From Bauldia sp965232525 (GTDB lineage: Bacteria > Pseudomonadota > Alphaproteobacteria > Rhizobiales > Kaistiaceae), in assembly GCF_965232525.1 (NCBI RefSeq), contig NZ_OZ246980.1, forward strand, positions 1,364,001 through 1,428,000: a stretch of 64,000 nucleotides of DNA, given 5' to 3'. The number at the start of each line of letters is the position of its first letter. The stretch's first letter is position 1. A program made the position numbers and the translations under genes. A model generated the notes under the pieces. It saw only the letters and a program-made list of their open reading frames with translations, was not told the origin of the DNA and did not search any database. Positions 25,497 through 36,872 of this stretch are shown piece after piece.

Positions 25497-26239
25497 GGCG
25501 AACCTCCATCGCGAATCATGGACAGAATCGTCTGTTGTTCGGGTAGCTGTAAAGCCCCGGCCTGGTTTTCCTTTCGAACCTGCTCGATCAGCGCCTCGAC
25601 ACTCGGCAGCATGCGCTCGACGATCACGGCGTACCCTTCCGCTCTGGGATGTATCCCGTCGTCCTGATTGAGGGTGGCGTCCGTCGCAACTCCATCGAGA
25701 AAAAACGGATAGAACAGTGTGTCGTATCGCTCGGCGAGATCCGGATAGATCGAGTCGAAGGCGTTTGTATATTCGGCGTCGAGATTGCGCGGCGCCATCA
25801 TACCGACAAGCAGGACGGGCAGGCCTCGCTCATCGGTCAAGCGCGCGAGCAGTTTGTCAAGCGCGTCTCGCGTAATCGCCGGATCGACCGCCCGTAGCGC
25901 ATCGTTGGCGCCGAGCTCGACGATGACCGCGTCTGCGGTATCGTCGATCGCCCAGTCGACTCGGGCGAGCCCGTCGCTGGCGGTATCGCCAGACACGCCG
26001 CCGTTCAAGATGACGATATCGTGACCGCGCTCTTGCAACGCCCGCTCGAGTTGAGCCGGAAATGCGGCTTCAGGGTCCACGCCGAACCCCGCCGTTAGAC
26101 TGTCGCCCAGAGCAATGATCTTCAGCGGTTCGGCCGACGCCGCCGGCGCAACTATCAGTGCTGACATCGCAATCACGAAGGCAAGGGGGTGGACCGGCAC
26201 GAAGAGGCTCCCATATGTGGCTCTTGTCGCTTGGACCAT
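25403..26239 (-). CDS. SGNH/GDSL arylesterase (TesA-like)
   Basis: A 278-residue periplasmic esterase with signal peptide (hydrophobic FVIAMSALIVAPAASA), block I ALGDSLTAGFG (nucleophile Ser), block III GANDALRAVDP and block V DGIHPRAEGY (Asp-x-x-His). These are the full SGNH catalytic set. The start is uncertain: ATG 26239, GTG 26254, or GTG 26200, which has GGGAG 7 bases upstream. The last ~45 residues are low-complexity and overlap thpR. Position next to an ABC ATPase/permease pair of YbbA-YbbP type repeats the E. coli tesA-ybbA-ybbP arrangement. Confidence 0.9.
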   Translation of the reverse strand: MVQATRATYGSLFVPVHPLAFVIAMSALIVAPAASAEPLKIIALGDSLTAGFGVDPEAAFPAQLERALQERGHDIVILNGGVSGDTASDGLARVDWAIDDTADAVIVELGANDALRAVDPAITRDALDKLLARLTDERGLPVLLVGMMAPRNLDAEYTNAFDSIYPDLAERYDTLFYPFFLDGVATDATLNQDDGIHPRAEGYAVIVERMLPSVEALIEQVRKENQAGALQLPEQQTILSMIRDGGSPCRACSPASKSPPRSASDWPSSVAGSRAPAG

Positions 26240-26259
26240 GAAGATATGGGGCACGAGGC

Positions 26260-26979
26260 GTGGCCGGAACAGTCATCGATTGCGAAGACCTCCACATCCG
26301 GCTCGGAACCGGCGCCAGCGAGGTCCATGTTCTCAAAGGCATCAACCTGTCGATCGCCGGAGGCGAGGCGCTCAGTCTCGTCGGACCGTCGGGAAGCGGC
26401 AAGTCAACGCTTCTGATGGCGCTGGCCGGCCTCGAACGGCCGACATCGGGCCGTGTCATCATCGAGGGTACTGACACGACCGCGCTCGGCGAAGACGCTC
26501 TCGCCCGGCTCCGCGGCCGCGCCATCGGCATCGTCTTCCAGTCGTTTCACCTCATCCCCAACATGACGGCGCTGGAAAACGTGGCGGTCCCGCTGGAGCT
26601 TGCCGGCGCTTCGGACGCATTCGATCGGGCGGAATCGGAGTTGCGTGATGTCGGGCTCGGCGAGCGGCTGACCCACTACCCGGCCGAGTTGTCCGGCGGC
26701 GAGCAACAGCGTGTCGCGATCGCCCGTGCGCTGGCGCCCGGACCGGCGATCCTGCTTGCCGACGAGCCGACCGGCAACCTCGACAGCAAGAATGGCGTAA
26801 TGATCGCCGACCTGCTGTTCTCTGCACAAGCCAATCGCGGCACAACGCTGGTGCTCGTCACTCATGACGCCGAACTTGCCGGCCGCGGGAGCCGCGTCGT
26901 CCAGCTTCAGTCGGGGCGGATTGTCGGTGACAACGGCGAGCGGCACGACGAGGCTCCGCGCGCAATGGCAGCCGGTTGA
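26260..26979 (+). CDS. ybbA: ABC transporter ATP-binding protein (YbbA/LolD-type)
   Basis: A 239-residue ABC ATPase: Walker A GPSGSGKST (~residues 46-54), the Q-loop FQSFHLIP, the signature LSGGEQQRVAIARAL (~145-159), and Walker B ILLADEPTGN. The EPTGNLD form is typical of MacB/LolD/YbbA ATPases that work with FtsX-type permeases. The start is the GTG at 26260, only 6 to 60 bases from the divergent esterase start, depending on which esterase start is used. It ends 1 base before the permease gene. Confidence 0.93.
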   Translation: MAGTVIDCEDLHIRLGTGASEVHVLKGINLSIAGGEALSLVGPSGSGKSTLLMALAGLERPTSGRVIIEGTDTTALGEDALARLRGRAIGIVFQSFHLIPNMTALENVAVPLELAGASDAFDRAESELRDVGLGERLTHYPAELSGGEQQRVAIARALAPGPAILLADEPTGNLDSKNGVMIADLLFSAQANRGTTLVLVTHDAELAGRGSRVVQLQSGRIVGDNGERHDEAPRAMAAG

Positions 26980-26980
26980 C

Positions 26981-29581
26981 ATGGCCTCCGCGAGCGACAC
27001 CCTGACCACCGCACCCGCCGCCGGCGCGCCGCCGTCGGGTGCTGGTATCGGCCTTGCCGCCCGCTTCGCCGTACGTGAACTGCGCGGCGGCCTGCGCGGA
27101 TTTGGCGTTTTCCTCGCCTGCATAATCCTCGGTGTTGCGGCCATCGCTGGCGTCGGGTCGGTGGCGCGTGGGATGACCGATGGGCTCGCCCGCGAGGGCC
27201 GTGCGATCCTGGGCGGCGACCTCGCGGTGCGACTGCTGCAGCGAGACGCGTCGCCGGAAGAACGCGCATATCTGCAAGACCTCGGCACGCTGTCCGAGGT
27301 GGCGACGCTTCGTGCCATCGCTCGTACCGCCGACGGCGAAGGCCAGGCGTTGGTCGAACTCAAGGCGGTCGACGATCCGTATCCTCTGGTCGGTGCGCTG
27401 TCCGTCGAAGGCGGCGGCGACGCGGATGCGCTGATCGCCGTCGACGACAACGGGGTCTACGGTGGCCTGGCTGAGATTGAGTTTCTGGCGCGCGCTGGGG
27501 CCGAGGCCGGTGATGTCTTGCGCCTCGGCGAGACGCAGATCGTTCTGCGCGGCGTCATCGAGTCCGAACCCGATCGTCTGTCCGACGGCTTTTCGATCGG
27601 CCCCCGGCTGCTCATTCACCGCAACGCCCTCGACGCTACCGGGCTGGTGCAGCCAGGCAGCCTGACCAATTGGCACTACCGGGTTCTCATGCCGGGCAGT
27701 CCGGATGAAGCGACTGTCGAGGCTGCCGCGGAACGCCTGGCACAGGACTTCCCCGAGTCGGCGTGGCGGATCAGCACGCGGAGCGAGGCCGCACCGGCGC
27801 TCAACCGCAACATCCAACGCTTTGCCGAGTTCCTAACGCTGATCGGCCTGACGGCCTTGATCATCGGCGGCGTCGGCGTCGCCAACGCGGTTTCGAGTTT
27901 TCTTGAAGGCAAGCGGGACGTGATCGCGACGCTGAAGTGCCTTGGGGCACCGTCGGGCCTGCCGGTCGCGGTCTACCTTATCGAAATCATGATCATTGCC
28001 GGGTTCGGCATCGCCGCCGGCCTGGTGCTTGGCGCCGCCATCCCGTTTGTCGCCGGGTCGTTGCTGGCGCAGTTCGTGCCCATCGCCATCGACGGCATTT
28101 ACCCATTCGAACTGATACTGGCGGCGATCTACGGGTTCCTCACTGCGCTGGCTTTTGCCCTCTATCCGCTCGGCCGGTCGCGGCAGGTAAGCCCCACCGA
28201 TCTGTTCCGGGACCAGGTGGCCCCTGCAACCCGGCGACCGCCCACCGGTTATCTTATCGCCGTCGGTGTCACGCTGGTGGTTCTTGCGGCGCTCGCTATC
28301 GGCCTTGCTTTTGACCGGCGCATCGCAGCGGTGTTTGTCGGGGGAGCGGCTGGCGCTTTCGTGCTGCTCAGGATCGTCGGCTGGGCGGTTATGGCGCTCG
28401 CCCGCCGGATGCCACGGTCCAAGTCGACCGTCGTCCGGCTCGCGGTGGGCAGTATTCACCGGCCCGGCGCGCTGACACCAGCGGTGGTCCTGTCGCTGGG
28501 GCTCGGGCTGACCCTGCTGGTGGCGCTGGTGCTGATCGACGGCAACTTCCGTCGCGAATTGTTCGGGACCATCCCTCAGACGGCGCCGAGTTTCTTCATA
28601 CTCGACATCCAGGGTGATGAGGGGCCGGGCCTGGAAACCTTCGTGGCGGAGAACGCGCCAGAAGCGTCGCTTGAGATGCAGCCGATGTTGCGCGGCCGGA
28701 TCACCCATCTGGCCGGCGTGCCGGCCGGTGAAGCCGAGATCGATCCCGACGCCCGGTGGGTGCTGCAGGGCGATCGCGGGATCACCTATGCCGAGACCAA
28801 GCCGGACAACAATGACCTCACCGCCGGTGAATGGTGGCCGGTCGAATACGACGGGCCGCCGCTAGTCTCGTTCGGCGACGAGGTGGGCCGGGAACTCCGG
28901 CTCGATCTCGGCGATACAATCACCGTTAACGTCCTCGGCCGCGAGATCACGGCAGAGATCGCCAGCTTTCGGACGATCAACTGGCAGTCGCTGCGAATGA
29001 ACTCGGTGATGATCTTCTCGCCGAATACCCTGCGAGGCGCGCCCTTCACCAGCCTGGCAACGCTCTCCTACCCCGACGGCGGCACGACGGAAACCGAACT
29101 GGCGTTCCTCAAGTCGGTGGTCGACGCTTTCCCGGCCATTACTGTCATTCGGGTCAAGGAAGCGATCGAAACCGCCAACGGCATTGTCGAACAGATCGGC
29201 TGGGCGGTTCGCGGGGCATCGGGGATCACGCTGACAGCGTCGATGCTGGTGCTCGGCGGCGCCTTTGCCGCCGGCCGTCGACGGCGGATCCACGACGCCG
29301 TGGTGCTGAAGACCCTCGGTGCAACGCGGGGCAAGCTGATCGGTGCCTACTCGCTGGAGTTCCTGCTCCTTGGTGCTGCAACCACTGTCTTTGGGCTGAT
29401 CGCCGGTTCAGTGGCAGCTTGGTTCGTCCTTACCGCTATCATGGATATCCCCTTCGCCTTCCTGCTGGTTCCGGCCGTAGGGGCCGCGGCGGTCGCCCTG
29501 GCGCTGACGCTGATCTTCGGATTGGCCGGGACATGGCGGGTCCTGGGACAAAAGGCGGCGCCGATCCTGCGAAATCTGTAA
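26981..29581 (+). CDS. ybbP: FtsX-like ABC permease (YbbP-type)
   Basis: An 866-residue permease with about ten transmembrane helices. One FtsX core sits at residues ~290-420 (LIGLTALIIGGVGVANAVSSFLEGKRD) and a second at the C-terminus (~745-860, SMLVLGGAFAAGRRRRIHDAVVLKTLGATRGKL), with a large periplasmic domain between them. This duplicated layout is YbbP-like. The ATG at 26981 follows the ATPase stop by one base. The pair probably performs mechanotransmission or extraction of an envelope substrate rather than classical import; substrate unknown. Confidence 0.92.
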   Translation: MASASDTLTTAPAAGAPPSGAGIGLAARFAVRELRGGLRGFGVFLACIILGVAAIAGVGSVARGMTDGLAREGRAILGGDLAVRLLQRDASPEERAYLQDLGTLSEVATLRAIARTADGEGQALVELKAVDDPYPLVGALSVEGGGDADALIAVDDNGVYGGLAEIEFLARAGAEAGDVLRLGETQIVLRGVIESEPDRLSDGFSIGPRLLIHRNALDATGLVQPGSLTNWHYRVLMPGSPDEATVEAAAERLAQDFPESAWRISTRSEAAPALNRNIQRFAEFLTLIGLTALIIGGVGVANAVSSFLEGKRDVIATLKCLGAPSGLPVAVYLIEIMIIAGFGIAAGLVLGAAIPFVAGSLLAQFVPIAIDGIYPFELILAAIYGFLTALAFALYPLGRSRQVSPTDLFRDQVAPATRRPPTGYLIAVGVTLVVLAALAIGLAFDRRIAAVFVGGAAGAFVLLRIVGWAVMALARRMPRSKSTVVRLAVGSIHRPGALTPAVVLSLGLGLTLLVALVLIDGNFRRELFGTIPQTAPSFFILDIQGDEGPGLETFVAENAPEASLEMQPMLRGRITHLAGVPAGEAEIDPDARWVLQGDRGITYAETKPDNNDLTAGEWWPVEYDGPPLVSFGDEVGRELRLDLGDTITVNVLGREITAEIASFRTINWQSLRMNSVMIFSPNTLRGAPFTSLATLSYPDGGTTETELAFLKSVVDAFPAITVIRVKEAIETANGIVEQIGWAVRGASGITLTASMLVLGGAFAAGRRRRIHDAVVLKTLGATRGKLIGAYSLEFLLLGAATTVFGLIAGSVAAWFVLTAIMDIPFAFLLVPAVGAAAVALALTLIFGLAGTWRVLGQKAAPILRNL

Positions 29582-29659
29582 AGCGGGCCTTGGGCCAGTC
29601 CACGCGAAAGCCCTTGTGCGCTGCCGCTTTGCGTCCCATATTGGAGCCAAGTCTGTAAT

Positions 29660-29700
29660 TCGGGGAGGAGCCCCGAGATGGCTTAGAAGAGGGATTCTAA
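29660..29700 (+). promoter_or_regulatory. Candidate ybhL-type leader RNA
   Basis: Two adjacent hairpins precede the Bax-inhibitor-1 gene. TCGGGG (29660-29665)/CCCCGA (29671-29676) encloses AGGAG. TTAGAA (29683-29688)/TTCTAA (29695-29700) encloses GAGGGA, the ribosome-binding site, and its last base is the A of the start codon. A conserved RNA (ybhL leader) is known upstream of ybhL homologues in alphaproteobacteria; this matches in host group and gene context, but I cannot verify the consensus from memory. A two-codon frame ATG-GCT-TAG (29678-29686) lies between the hairpins. Confidence 0.6.
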
Positions 29701-30470
29701 TGGCGAACTACGACAACCAGCAGGCACGCTACGGCGCCCGAGCCGGGGCCGTACCGGCGATCGATGAGGGCCTGCGCGCGCATATGCTGCGCGTCTACAA
29801 CTACATGGCAGCCGGTCTGGCGATTACCGGCGTTTCGGCGCTGGTTACCGCCATGTTGGCAATTTCGTCGACTCCGACTGAGTTTACGCTGCCGAACGGT
29901 GTCAGTCTGACCACATTCGGTGCGGCGCTGTTCGGTTCGCCGTTGCAGTGGGTGGTGATTCTTGCGCCGCTGGCGATGGTGTTTTTCCTGAGCTTCCGCA
30001 TTCAAAAGATGAGTGTGAGTGGCGCTCAAACGACGTTCTGGGTTTTCGCCCTGCTTATGGGCATCTCGATGTCGTCGATCTTCCTGATTTACACTTCGAC
30101 CAGCATCACCCAGGTGTTCTTCATCTCTGCCGCGATGTTCGGCGCGATGAGCATTTGGGGATACACCACCAAGCGCGATCTGACCAAAATGGGCTCGTTC
30201 CTGTTCATGGGCGTGATCGGCTTGCTGGTGGCGATGATCGTCAACATCTTTCTCGGATCGAACGCGCTGGGTTTCGCTATTTCGGTGATCGGTGTCGGCA
30301 TCTTCGTCGGCTTGACCGCTTACGACACCCAGAAGATCAAGGAGATGTACGACGTCAACGACGATGGTAGCGTCGCTGGCCGCAAGGCGGTGATGGGCGC
30401 GTTGATGCTCTACTTCGACCTGATCCTGATCTTCCAGTTCATGCTGTCGCTGTTCGGCAACCGCCAGTAG
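29700..30470 (+). CDS. Bax inhibitor-1/YccA family membrane protein (YbhL-like)
   Basis: A 256-residue protein with seven hydrophobic helices. The segment LRVYNYMAAGLAITGVSAL near residue 30 and the C-terminal VGLTAYDTQKIKEMY with FDLILIFQFMLSLFGNR are the BI-1 hallmark, including the conserved pH-sensing Asp pair region. It is an inner-membrane protein of the calcium-leak/stress-protection superfamily. ATG 29700 has AGAGGG 7 bases upstream, inside a hairpin loop. A strong terminator follows, so the gene is monocistronic. Confidence 0.93.
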   Translation: MANYDNQQARYGARAGAVPAIDEGLRAHMLRVYNYMAAGLAITGVSALVTAMLAISSTPTEFTLPNGVSLTTFGAALFGSPLQWVVILAPLAMVFFLSFRIQKMSVSGAQTTFWVFALLMGISMSSIFLIYTSTSITQVFFISAAMFGAMSIWGYTTKRDLTKMGSFLFMGVIGLLVAMIVNIFLGSNALGFAISVIGVGIFVGLTAYDTQKIKEMYDVNDDGSVAGRKAVMGALMLYFDLILIFQFMLSLFGNRQ

Positions 30471-30492
30471 TCGGACCGGCAGGCAGAAATAC

Positions 30493-30521
30493 AAAGGGCG
30501 CGGCTTGGCCGCGCCCTTTTT
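30493..30521 (+). terminator. Rho-independent terminator
   Basis: GGGCGCGGC (30496-30504) and GCCGCGCCC (30508-30516) pair perfectly around a TTG loop and are followed by TTTTT. It terminates the Bax-inhibitor-1 gene. An AAA run before the stem extends the pairing and could serve the convergent DUF2794 gene too. Confidence 0.92.
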
Positions 30522-30552
30522 GCGTTGAGAAGTTGAGAAGCGTCGGGAAAAC

Positions 30553-30951
30553 CTAAGCGACCACCAGCTTGAGCGGACGATCGATGACCCGCAGCACGTT
30601 GGCAAGGTCGTGGCCGCGCTTGAGGATCTGCCCGGTGGCAGCGATCAGTGCGTAAGCGCCTTGGCGGCGTGCCAGCTTCGGCTGTTTGACGATCTGGTAA
30701 AGTGGAACTTCCGAGGTGCGGCGGAAAACCGAAAACACCGCCTTTTCCCTGAGGTGATCGATGGCGTAATCCCGCCATTCGCCATCGGCGACCTTGCGGC
30801 CATAAACGTTGAGGATCTGGTTGAGTTCGCGTCGGTCGAAGCTGATCGGCGGCTTCGTTTTGGGGGCTTGGTTCCGCGCGGCGAGGGCGAGAACATGCCC
30901 TCCGCCGCGGTAGGGTTCTTGGTCTTCGGCCTCGCTCACTTGCGCCTCCAT
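30553..30951 (-). CDS. DUF2794 family protein
   Basis: A 132-residue protein. The C-terminal ~95 residues, beginning SFDRRELNQILNVYGRKVADGEWRDYAI (broken here as family landmark) and ending VLRVIDRPLKLVVA, match the small alphaproteobacterial DUF2794 family. The N-terminal ~40 residues are polar and variable. Its function is unknown. Its ATG (30951) is on the strand opposite to the htpG locus, 346 bases from htpG, with a candidate small RNA between them. Confidence 0.85.
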   Translation of the reverse strand: MEAQVSEAEDQEPYRGGGHVLALAARNQAPKTKPPISFDRRELNQILNVYGRKVADGEWRDYAIDHLREKAVFSVFRRTSEVPLYQIVKQPKLARRQGAYALIAATGQILKRGHDLANVLRVIDRPLKLVVA

Positions 30952-31057
30952 TGTCACGCCATCGTCATGATGGCCCGCCTGTCGTGGGCTGGCAAGCCCG
31001 GCGATCCGTACGTCGGATCGTGTGACGAGATTCCACGATTTCGCCCATATTCGGCCG

Positions 31058-31085
31058 TTGGCCAGCCCAATTGGCCGGCGATGCT
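31058..31085 (+). promoter_or_regulatory. Weak candidate promoter for the small RNA
   Basis: TTGGCC (31058-31063) and GATGCT (31080-31085) are separated by 16 bases. The predicted start falls at about 31091, exactly where the long paired RNA structure begins. Match to the sigma-70 consensus is poor at -10, so this is tentative. Confidence 0.25.
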
Positions 31086-31090
31086 TGGAC

Positions 31091-31223
31091 CTGTTGTCAC
31101 AGACGGTTCGGTTCGGCGCGGGGTCTTCGGTAATTCTCAGCCCCCCAGCCCCCCGGGGTCCTCTTGTTGGGCCGAACCACCTGTGATGGCAGAAAATGGC
31201 CGGCGCTTGCGTCGGCCATTTTC
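31091..31223 (+). ncRNA. Candidate structured small RNA upstream of htpG
   Basis: Bases 31091-31111 and 31172-31192 can form a 21-position stem with 19 pairs (16 Watson-Crick and 3 G-U) and two mismatches. It closes a ~60-base interior that is rich in G4/C6 runs. Right after it comes an 11-bp terminator-like hairpin, GAAAATGGCCG (31192-31202)/CGGCCATTTTC (31213-31223). The htpG heat-shock promoter begins only 10 bases beyond, so the terminator must serve a separate transcript ending here. The closed-ends shape recalls 6S RNA, but the interior is shorter than usual and I cannot assign a family. Confidence 0.5.
31192..31223 (+). terminator. Intrinsic terminator-like hairpin upstream of htpG
   Basis: A perfect 11-bp stem, GAAAATGGCCG and CGGCCATTTTC, with a 10-base loop ends in TTTTCGTT. 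It would stop a plus-strand transcript coming from the DUF2794-htpG gap before the htpG promoter. Confidence 0.6.
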
Positions 31224-31233
31224 GTTGGAGCGT

Positions 31234-31262
31234 CTTGAAACGAGCCTGGCAACCGGCGATAT
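31234..31262 (+). promoter_or_regulatory. Sigma-32 (RpoH) type promoter of htpG
   Basis: CTTGAAA (31234-31240) matches the heat-shock -35 exactly. After 14 bases, GGCGATAT (31255-31262) fits the CCCCATNT-type -10 (C, A, T and final T shared). Transcription would start near 31270, about 28 bases before the htpG ATG. htpG is a classical RpoH target. Confidence 0.65.
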
Positions 31263-31297
31263 CACCGTCCGATCTGACGATAACGGACAACGTGACG

Positions 31298-33175
31298 ATG
31301 ACCGACCAAGCCGGCGAAACGCTCAATTTCGAAGCCGAGGTGACCAAGCTCCTGCAGCTGATGGTCCATTCGGTCTACTCGAACCGCGATGTCTTCCTCC
31401 GCGAACTGATCTCCAACGCTGCCGACGCCTGCGAGAAGCTGCGGATGCAGGCATTGGAGCAGCCGGAGCTTCTTGGTGACGACCCCGATTTCAAGATCGT
31501 GCTGTCGGCGGACAAGGCGGGCGGCACGCTCAGCATCGCCGACAACGGCATCGGCATGGACCGCGCCGAGCTGGTCGACAACTTGGGTACGATCGCACGA
31601 TCGGGAACCCGCGCGTTCCTCGACGGTCTCGCCGGCGGCGACGGCGTCTCGCTGATTGGGCAGTTCGGCGTCGGCTTCTATTCCGCCTTCATGGTTGCGT
31701 CCTCGGTGGAAGTTGTCTCGCGCCACGCGGGTACCGACGAGGCGTGGCGGTGGTGGTCGGACGGAACCGGAACCTTCCATGTCGAGTCAGTTCCGCTCGA
31801 TGAGGCGCCCTCGCGTGGGACGCGGGTGACGCTGACGCTGAACGACGACTCAAAGCCCTACGCCGAGCAGGAAACGGTTGAGCGGGTGGTGGCCGAGTAC
31901 TCCGCTCACGTGCCAGTGCCGATCGTGCTCAAGCTCGGCAATGGCGCCGGAGAGAAGACGCTGGCCGATGGAAGTGCGCTGTGGCGCAAGGGCCGGACTG
32001 ATGTCGCCGAGACCGAGTACGCCGAGTTTTACGGCCATGTGAGCGGCCAGTACGACGAGCCGGCGCTCACCATCCACTACAAGGCCGAAGGCCGGCACGA
32101 ATACGCGGTGCTGCTGTTCATCCCGTCGATGAAGCCGTTCGACCTGTTCGATCCGGAGCGGCGGGGGCGGATCAAGCTTTATGTCCGTCGGGTCTACATC
32201 ACCGACGAGGCACAGATTCTGCCGGGTTGGCTGCGTTTCGTGCGCGGCGTGATCGACTCGGAAGACCTGCCGCTCAATCTTTCCCGTGAGATGCTGCAGA
32301 CCAATCCGATCCTCGAGGCGATCGGCCGGGGCGTCACCAGCCGCATCCTGTCCGAACTCGACAAGCTGGCGGACTCGGACAAGGAGCGCTTCGACAAGGT
32401 GTGGGATGCCTTCGGCGCCGTCATTAAGGAGGGCCTCTACGAAGACGCCGAGCGCCGCGATGCGATCTACAAGATCGCCCGCTTCAAGACGACCACCAGC
32501 GACGGCGTCTGGCGCAGTTTGTCGGACTATGTGACCGACCTCCGGCCAAACCAGACCGCGATCTACTACGCGCTCGGCGACGACGCCAAAGCAATCTTGG
32601 CAAGCCCGCAGCTCGAAGGTTTTGCCCGGCGCGGTATCGAGGTGCTGCTGCTCTCCGATCCGGTGGACGCGTTCTGGGTGAAGACCGCGCTTGGCTTCGA
32701 CGGCAAGCCGTTCCAGTCGGTGACGCAAGGCGCCGCCGGCCTCGAAAAGGTGCCGGTCGTTGAAGGCGTGGCCGATGTCGAGGCCGCCTCGGACAGTGCC
32801 GTCGGCACACTGTCGGCGCTGTTCAAGCAGACGCTCGGCGATAAGGTCAGCGACGTACGGGCATCGTCGCGTCTGACCACAAGCCCGGTCTGTCTCGTCG
32901 CCGATGAAACCGGCATGGATCGGCAACTCGAAAAGATCCTCGCGTCACACGAAGGTGCTCCACCGGCCGCGGCGCGAGTGCTGGAACTCAATCCCGGCCA
33001 CCCGCTTATCAAGGGCCTTGCCGAGAAAGCGGCCAGTGGTGGGCAAGCGGAGGCGCTGGAGGACGCCGCTTATCTCCTCTACGGCGAGGCCCGCATCCTC
33101 GATGGCGAACCGCCCGACGATCCAGGTGATCACGCGGCACGGGTCGGCCGGCTGCTGATGAATGCGCTGAGCTGA
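31298..33175 (+). CDS. htpG: Molecular chaperone HtpG (Hsp90)
   Basis: A 625-residue cytoplasmic ATP-dependent chaperone. The N-terminal GHKL ATPase has VYSNRDVFLRELISNAADACEKLR (helix with the metal-binding Asn), DNGIGM near 85 and GQFGVGFYSAFMV near 120. The middle domain contains RGVIDSEDLPLNLSRE with the family's catalytic-loop motif. ATG 31298 gives the standard N-terminus; the heat-shock promoter lies just upstream. It acts in protein folding under stress. Confidence 0.97.
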   Translation: MTDQAGETLNFEAEVTKLLQLMVHSVYSNRDVFLRELISNAADACEKLRMQALEQPELLGDDPDFKIVLSADKAGGTLSIADNGIGMDRAELVDNLGTIARSGTRAFLDGLAGGDGVSLIGQFGVGFYSAFMVASSVEVVSRHAGTDEAWRWWSDGTGTFHVESVPLDEAPSRGTRVTLTLNDDSKPYAEQETVERVVAEYSAHVPVPIVLKLGNGAGEKTLADGSALWRKGRTDVAETEYAEFYGHVSGQYDEPALTIHYKAEGRHEYAVLLFIPSMKPFDLFDPERRGRIKLYVRRVYITDEAQILPGWLRFVRGVIDSEDLPLNLSREMLQTNPILEAIGRGVTSRILSELDKLADSDKERFDKVWDAFGAVIKEGLYEDAERRDAIYKIARFKTTTSDGVWRSLSDYVTDLRPNQTAIYYALGDDAKAILASPQLEGFARRGIEVLLLSDPVDAFWVKTALGFDGKPFQSVTQGAAGLEKVPVVEGVADVEAASDSAVGTLSALFKQTLGDKVSDVRASSRLTTSPVCLVADETGMDRQLEKILASHEGAPPAAARVLELNPGHPLIKGLAEKAASGGQAEALEDAAYLLYGEARILDGEPPDDPGDHAARVGRLLMNALS

Positions 33176-33213
33176 CTGGAGGTCCGCCGCGGAGTGGCGG
33201 TGTCGACAGGCTT

Positions 33214-33960
33214 CTAGGAGCTGTAGTCGACCGCTGCAGCGCCTAGGATCGGTCCGGGCAGACCATCATCGAGTTCCGTCTGGAGGATCACGGCGCAGTG
33301 CTTGACGCCGGCGTGGACGAGTTCGCTCATCGGCAGCTCAACTGTCATCTCCTCGCCCATCCACATAGCGATCGGCCGGATTTTGCGGACCACATTGGTG
33401 TAAACGATCGTGCGTCCGGTGTTCTCACCGCGATCGATCGGTACGGCGATCGGATCGTCATAGAGCGCCAGCCAGATCATCCCCTTCTTAAGCTCGGGAT
33501 TGTCCGAAGCGCCGATCGTGACGGTGGTGGAGTCGGTGCCCGGCGTCATCGAAATCGGGATCGAGAGACCGTTAGCAGTCTCCTTGATTGCCGTGTCGAT
33601 GGCGGCCGCGTTGCTGCCGACGGCATGCTCAACCCCGTTGATCACCACCTGTGGGGTGTAGACCTGACGGTCGCCGCGGGCATCGGCATAGGCCCTCTGC
33701 CGCTGAGTATGTTCAGGACTCGCCAGCGTGTCCTTCCAACCGAGATAGTCCCAATAGTCGACCGGTAGCGACAGGGCGATCACGTCGTCGCGGGCGGCGT
33801 ACTCGGCCAGCAATTCATCAGCCGGTGGGCAAGACGAACAGCCCTGGCTGGTGAACAGCTCAACCACTGCCTTTGTGTCCTGCGTATACGCCGGCGCGGT
33901 CCCGGCGATCAAACCGGAAACCATGAGGGCAGCAGCAAACGATTTAGCGATCACAGACAC
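33214..33960 (-). CDS. DUF1223 family exported thioredoxin-fold protein
   Basis: A 248-residue protein with a signal peptide (cut near APAYTQ), then VVELFTSQGCSSCPPADELL. This is a CxxC motif in the thioredoxin-like position that defines DUF1223, followed by LSLPVDYWDYLGWKD and YTPQVVINGVEHAVGS. The CSSC pair suggests redox or metal chemistry in the periplasm, but no function is proven. The start is a GTG (33960); a second GTG two codons later is an alternative. Confidence 0.88.
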   Translation of the reverse strand: MSVIAKSFAAALMVSGLIAGTAPAYTQDTKAVVELFTSQGCSSCPPADELLAEYAARDDVIALSLPVDYWDYLGWKDTLASPEHTQRQRAYADARGDRQVYTPQVVINGVEHAVGSNAAAIDTAIKETANGLSIPISMTPGTDSTTVTIGASDNPELKKGMIWLALYDDPIAVPIDRGENTGRTIVYTNVVRKIRPIAMWMGEEMTVELPMSELVHAGVKHCAVILQTELDDGLPGPILGAAAVDYSS

Positions 33961-34081
33961 GAGTCTTACCTAGGGACAATCAATCAGCCGGCTTACCGAC
34001 TATGAGGCCCCGAAATTATGGAGACCTTGTCTCAATTGCGAGTCACGTTCGGGTGAGACAATCGTCACCGACCGGACGGCC

Positions 34082-36763
<2,682 letters not shown>

Positions 36764-36872
36764 GGTGTTTTCAACTCCTTGGTGGCGCCTCGGGCCGGCG
36801 ACGAAAACCGTCATCCGGGCCGTCGTCCGGCGGCGAGTTGCCTTGTCAGGCGAAAGCGAGGATTGGCCGCTT

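Noticed and set aside
31091..31192. Assignment of the htpG-upstream RNA as 6S RNA
   Set aside because: The closing stem fits, but the interior (~60 bases) seems too short and no 6S sequence landmarks could be recalled with confidence; left as an unassigned candidate RNA.
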